Positions 61,999 to 64,000 of a stretch of DNA of 64,000 bases are shown piece after piece; positions within the stretch are counted from its first letter, which is position 1; each line of letters opens with the position of its first letter. Location of the stretch: positions 62,001 through 126,000 of the forward strand of contig CAKRYI010000002.1 in assembly GCA_934426825.1 (NCBI GenBank), given 5' to 3'. Made by a program: the position numbers and the translations under genes. This stretch comes from an uncultured Acetatifactor sp. (GTDB lineage Bacteria > Bacillota > Clostridia > Lachnospirales > Lachnospiraceae). Under the pieces are notes generated by a model that was given only the letters and a program-made list of their open reading frames with translations, was not told where the DNA came from and did no database searches.

Positions 61999-62838
61999 CT
62001 ATTTGATTCTGCGGATTACCTTTTCCGTAATCTCAATTCTTCCTGCTTTCAAAAGGTTTCCCACAGCTCTCTTAAACTCGTTTTTGCTCATGCCGGTTTC
62101 CCGCTTGATAATTTCCGGGGATACCTTGTCGTTAAAAGGCAGCACGCCGTCATAGCTGTCAATGACTTTCATGACCTCCTCGGCGTCCTTTCCAATCTGA
62201 AGATATGCCTTCTCCCGGATGCTGAGATTTAACTTGCCGTCCTCATGCACCTTTGTGACTCTCGCCTGAATGTCCTGTCCGATTTCCGCCTTGCCGTACA
62301 GCTCCTTCTTGGGAATCAGTGCGGAAAATACATTGTCCACCGCCACAAACGCACCAAAGTTATCGCTAATCTGGTAAACGCGTCCCCTGACCTGATCTCC
62401 GGTGTGGTAGGGGCTGTCCGTTCTCAGGTTTTCATAGACATTCATGGTTGCACAAAGTCTGCCGCTCTTGTCAATGTAGAGTGACACCAGTACCTTGTCA
62501 CCTTCTCTGACCCGTTTCGTCTGCTGTTTAAAAGGAAGAAACAAATCCTTTTCCAGACCCCAGTCCAGGAATGCGCCGAATTTGCCCACCTGTGCCACGG
62601 TGAGTTCCGCCACCTGTCCCATCATCAGCTTCGGTGTGTTCACGGTGGCAATCATGCGGTCATCCGAGTCACGGTACAAAAACACTTCCACCGTGTCCCC
62701 GATTTCACTGCCCTGCGGCACCTGCTTTGCCGGCAGCAAAACTCTTTCCTCCTGATGTTCCTTGGACGGAGACAGATAAACACCGAACTCCACTTTTTTC
62801 ACTATCGTAAGAATCTGTTTTTCTCCCAGCTTCAACAT
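61999..62838 (-). CDS. cvfB: CvfB/YitL-like S1 RNA-binding protein
   Basis: A 279-aa protein of the CvfB family with three S1-type OB folds (MLKLGEKQILTIVKKVEFGVYL; GQVAELTVAQVGKFGAFLDWG; DQVRGRVYQISDNFGAFVAVD) and a C-terminal winged helix (GMSKNEFKRAVGNLLKAGRIEI). It binds RNA and influences virulence gene expression in Staphylococcus; its role here is unknown. The frame extends to 62916, but the upstream part lies inside the thioesterase gene; the ATG at 62836-62838 gives the family start. AAAGGAG lies 13 bases before it, within the end of the thioesterase gene, so translation is probably coupled. Confidence 0.9.
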   Translation of the reverse strand: MLKLGEKQILTIVKKVEFGVYLSPSKEHQEERVLLPAKQVPQGSEIGDTVEVFLYRDSDDRMIATVNTPKLMMGQVAELTVAQVGKFGAFLDWGLEKDLFLPFKQQTKRVREGDKVLVSLYIDKSGRLCATMNVYENLRTDSPYHTGDQVRGRVYQISDNFGAFVAVDNVFSALIPKKELYGKAEIGQDIQARVTKVHEDGKLNLSIREKAYLQIGKDAEEVMKVIDSYDGVLPFNDKVSPEIIKRETGMSKNEFKRAVGNLLKAGRIEITEKVIRRIK

Positions 62839-62845
62839 GAGACCG

Positions 62846-63559
62846 TCACGGCTCCTTTCGCAAAAATTCAACGGCTGCATGGGTATTTCCTTCTGCATCT
62901 GCCAGATTGATAACACATCTGCCCGGTTCTACCGACACATAGGGGTACAGCACGTCATCCAGAAACGACTGTTTCTTATACTCCGCCCGCAGCTGTGCCA
63001 CCGCAAAATCCTCCGGCAGAAATTCCATTGCGATACTCACATACTGACCATTATTCACATGGTGGTTGGTATCTAAATGGTGTTTCTTAATGACAATGGG
63101 CTCTCTCTCCTCACCGCCTGCCGGTATGACAATCTTGCGCGGCGCATAATCCATGGGAAGTTTCTCGCCCAGCTGATAGCTTTCCAGTATTTTGGAGGTG
63201 GGCATATCCGGTTTCCCGGTCTTTAAATTCAGCAGACACCACAAAGAGTTTGCCACTGCAAGGGTCTCACCCTCCATGGACTGCATCACAAAGTTACGAT
63301 ATCCCAAAAATCCTTTAAATCCATACGGTATGGTTCCAATCTTTACCTTTTCACAGACATCCGGGTAACGGTTTACCACAATCTGCCATGACGACAACGC
63401 CCACACCATGTGGATGTCCTGCATGTAACCCACTCCCACTCCCAAGTCCTCGGACTGGAAAGTGGAACAATCCTGAAAGTAATTCAGGAGAGAAGCCATG
63501 GTCAGCTTTCCGTCGCTGTCAGACTCGCTGTAGCGAATCCGGCTCTCAAATGTGTACAT
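62846..63559 (-). CDS. Acyl-ACP thioesterase
   Basis: A 237-aa fatty-acyl-ACP thioesterase of the plant-FatA/FatB-like bacterial family with two hot-dog folds. The N-terminal YTFESRIRYSESDSDGKLTM and FQDCSTFQSEDLGVG are family hallmarks; the C-terminal fold carries HHLDTNHHVNNGQYV with the Asp-Asn-His catalytic pattern. It releases free fatty acids from acyl-ACP. The frame runs on to 63616, but the upstream codons are encoded by the 77-bp leader repeat; the ATG at 63557-63559 is preceded by TGAGGA. It precedes cvfB with an 8-base gap. Confidence 0.93.
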   Translation of the reverse strand: MYTFESRIRYSESDSDGKLTMASLLNYFQDCSTFQSEDLGVGVGYMQDIHMVWALSSWQIVVNRYPDVCEKVKIGTIPYGFKGFLGYRNFVMQSMEGETLAVANSLWCLLNLKTGKPDMPTSKILESYQLGEKLPMDYAPRKIVIPAGGEEREPIVIKKHHLDTNHHVNNGQYVSIAMEFLPEDFAVAQLRAEYKKQSFLDDVLYPYVSVEPGRCVINLADAEGNTHAAVEFLRKEP

Positions 63560-63633
63560 TTTTTTCCTCATTTCTGCGCACGTTCTTTGCGCATAACGAG
63601 TTTGTGTCAAGTGCACGCAGACACAAATCTCGT
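63557..63633 (-). repeat. 77-bp leader repeat, copy B
   Basis: It is identical to copy A at 75 of 77 positions and ends with the start codon of the thioesterase gene. Both hairpin stems and the TGAGGA ribosome site are unchanged. Its distance from the upstream gene's stop at 63671 is 38 bases. Confidence 0.9.
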
Positions 63634-63670
63634 TGCCTCCAAATTCTGTTTTGCTTATGTACGCGTATTT

Positions 63671-64000
63671 TTATACAATCAACTGCCAGATCATCAGTCC
63701 AATCCAGACCAGACAGTACAGTATCATTCCAAGGTTGAGAATCACGGTACTGAATCTCTTTTTCCTGGGAATAACCACCTCTCCCGGCTCCACCGTGAAT
63801 TTCTTGCGGAACACGATAAACAGCACAATACCGGTAATCACAACGGCGAATACCACAAATACAAATACCATATACAGAATCCATACCGGCAGATTTGACA
63901 TTATCGCATCCATGACTGCATTCGGGTCACCGGACGACGCTGCTTCCATATACTCGTCCAGATTCAGTGCCTTTACCAGGGACAATCCGATTACACTTCC
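63671..64000 (-). CDS. Membrane protein, C-terminal part (CPBP-like?)
   Basis: The frame is open from the window edge to the stop at 63671, giving about 109 residues. Upstream of TTG at 63985 it continues as GSVIGLSLVKAL, so the start lies outside. Two membrane helices are visible (VWILYMVFVFVVFAVVITGI and STVILNLGMILYCLVWIGLM), with a basic loop (FRKKFTVEPGEVVIPRKKRF) between. The pattern resembles the C-terminal end of CPBP intramembrane proteases in Lachnospiraceae, but the catalytic motif lies outside the window, so the assignment is weak. Confidence 0.6.
   Translation of the reverse strand, partial: GSVIGLSLVKALNLDEYMEAASSGDPNAVMDAIMSNLPVWILYMVFVFVVFAVVITGIVLFIVFRKKFTVEPGEVVIPRKKRFSTVILNLGMILYCLVWIGLMIWQLIV

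Noticed and set aside
62839..62916. Longer start of the CvfB-like protein
   Set aside because: The added residues (LSIWQMQKEIPMQPLNFCER) come from inside the thioesterase gene and have no match to the family start, which begins MLKLGEKQ.
63560..63616. N-terminal extension of the thioesterase
   Set aside because: It is encoded by copy B of the leader repeat and contains the two hairpins; the ATG at 63557-63559 is the proper start.

Overview
The window reads as a chromosomal piece of an anaerobic, spore-forming-lineage Firmicute, most likely a Lachnospiraceae member. Grounds: a Spo0A DNA-binding domain, CdaA/YbbR, Mbl followed by FlhO/FlhP rod proteins, a YvyF-type zinc protein, a YjfB peptide, an acyl-ACP thioesterase and strong GGAGG-type ribosome sites. 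The family assignment is inference; no rRNA, tRNA, CRISPR array or insertion sequence was found. Almost every gene is on the minus strand; only two, at 33.5-35.3 kb, are on the plus strand.

1-31.8 kb: a very large surface-glycan locus, transcribed right to left. It holds two phosphoglycosyl transferases that start glycans on undecaprenyl phosphate (a WbaP-like one at 27.6-29.1 kb and a PglC-like one at 10.4-11.1 kb), six GT2-type and five GT4-type glycosyltransferases, two EpsG-like polymerases, an O-antigen ligase/PglL-fold membrane protein, one Wzx flippase, a Wzz-like chain-length protein with a degenerate kinase domain, and three hexapeptide acyltransferases. The stretch 11.1-14.9 kb encodes the dehydratase, aminotransferase, acetyltransferase and sugar-phosphate transferase expected for making and loading UDP-N,N'-diacetylbacillosamine. 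Between the two halves lie a secreted glucosaminidase, a proline-rich lipoprotein and the ligase. The left third is visibly AT-richer than the right, so the locus looks like a mosaic.

31.9-37.4 kb: a receiver-less Spo0A DNA-binding protein, a polyprenyl-phosphate GT2, a divergent PAP2-type membrane protein, a DUF3048 lipoprotein, leuA and an HPr gene.

37.5-47.9 kb: YbbR and the c-di-AMP synthase CdaA, two uncharacterised membrane proteins, a YvyF-like zinc protein, ComFC, RecD2, then a FlgJ-type protein, FlhP, FlhO and Mbl.

48.2-64 kb: uvrA and uvrB, a two-component system, an S41 protease, an M23 coiled-coil hydrolase, FtsX and FtsE (a cell-division wall-hydrolase module headed by a PucR/CdaR-type regulator), YjfB, CvfB, an acyl-ACP thioesterase and the C-terminal end of a membrane protein.

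The most unusual signals are: (1) a 77-bp, two-hairpin repeat that ends exactly at the start codon of two unrelated genes 39 kb apart, with a 23-nt version of its 3' end at the leuA start; (2) a possible Gram-positive protein-glycosylation set (bacillosamine pathway, PglL-fold ligase, adjacent Ser/Thr/Pro-rich lipoprotein); (3) a stand-alone Spo0A DNA-binding domain whose leader carries a 0A-box-like site; and (4) three TTGTAAG heptamers in helical phase upstream of the response regulator gene.
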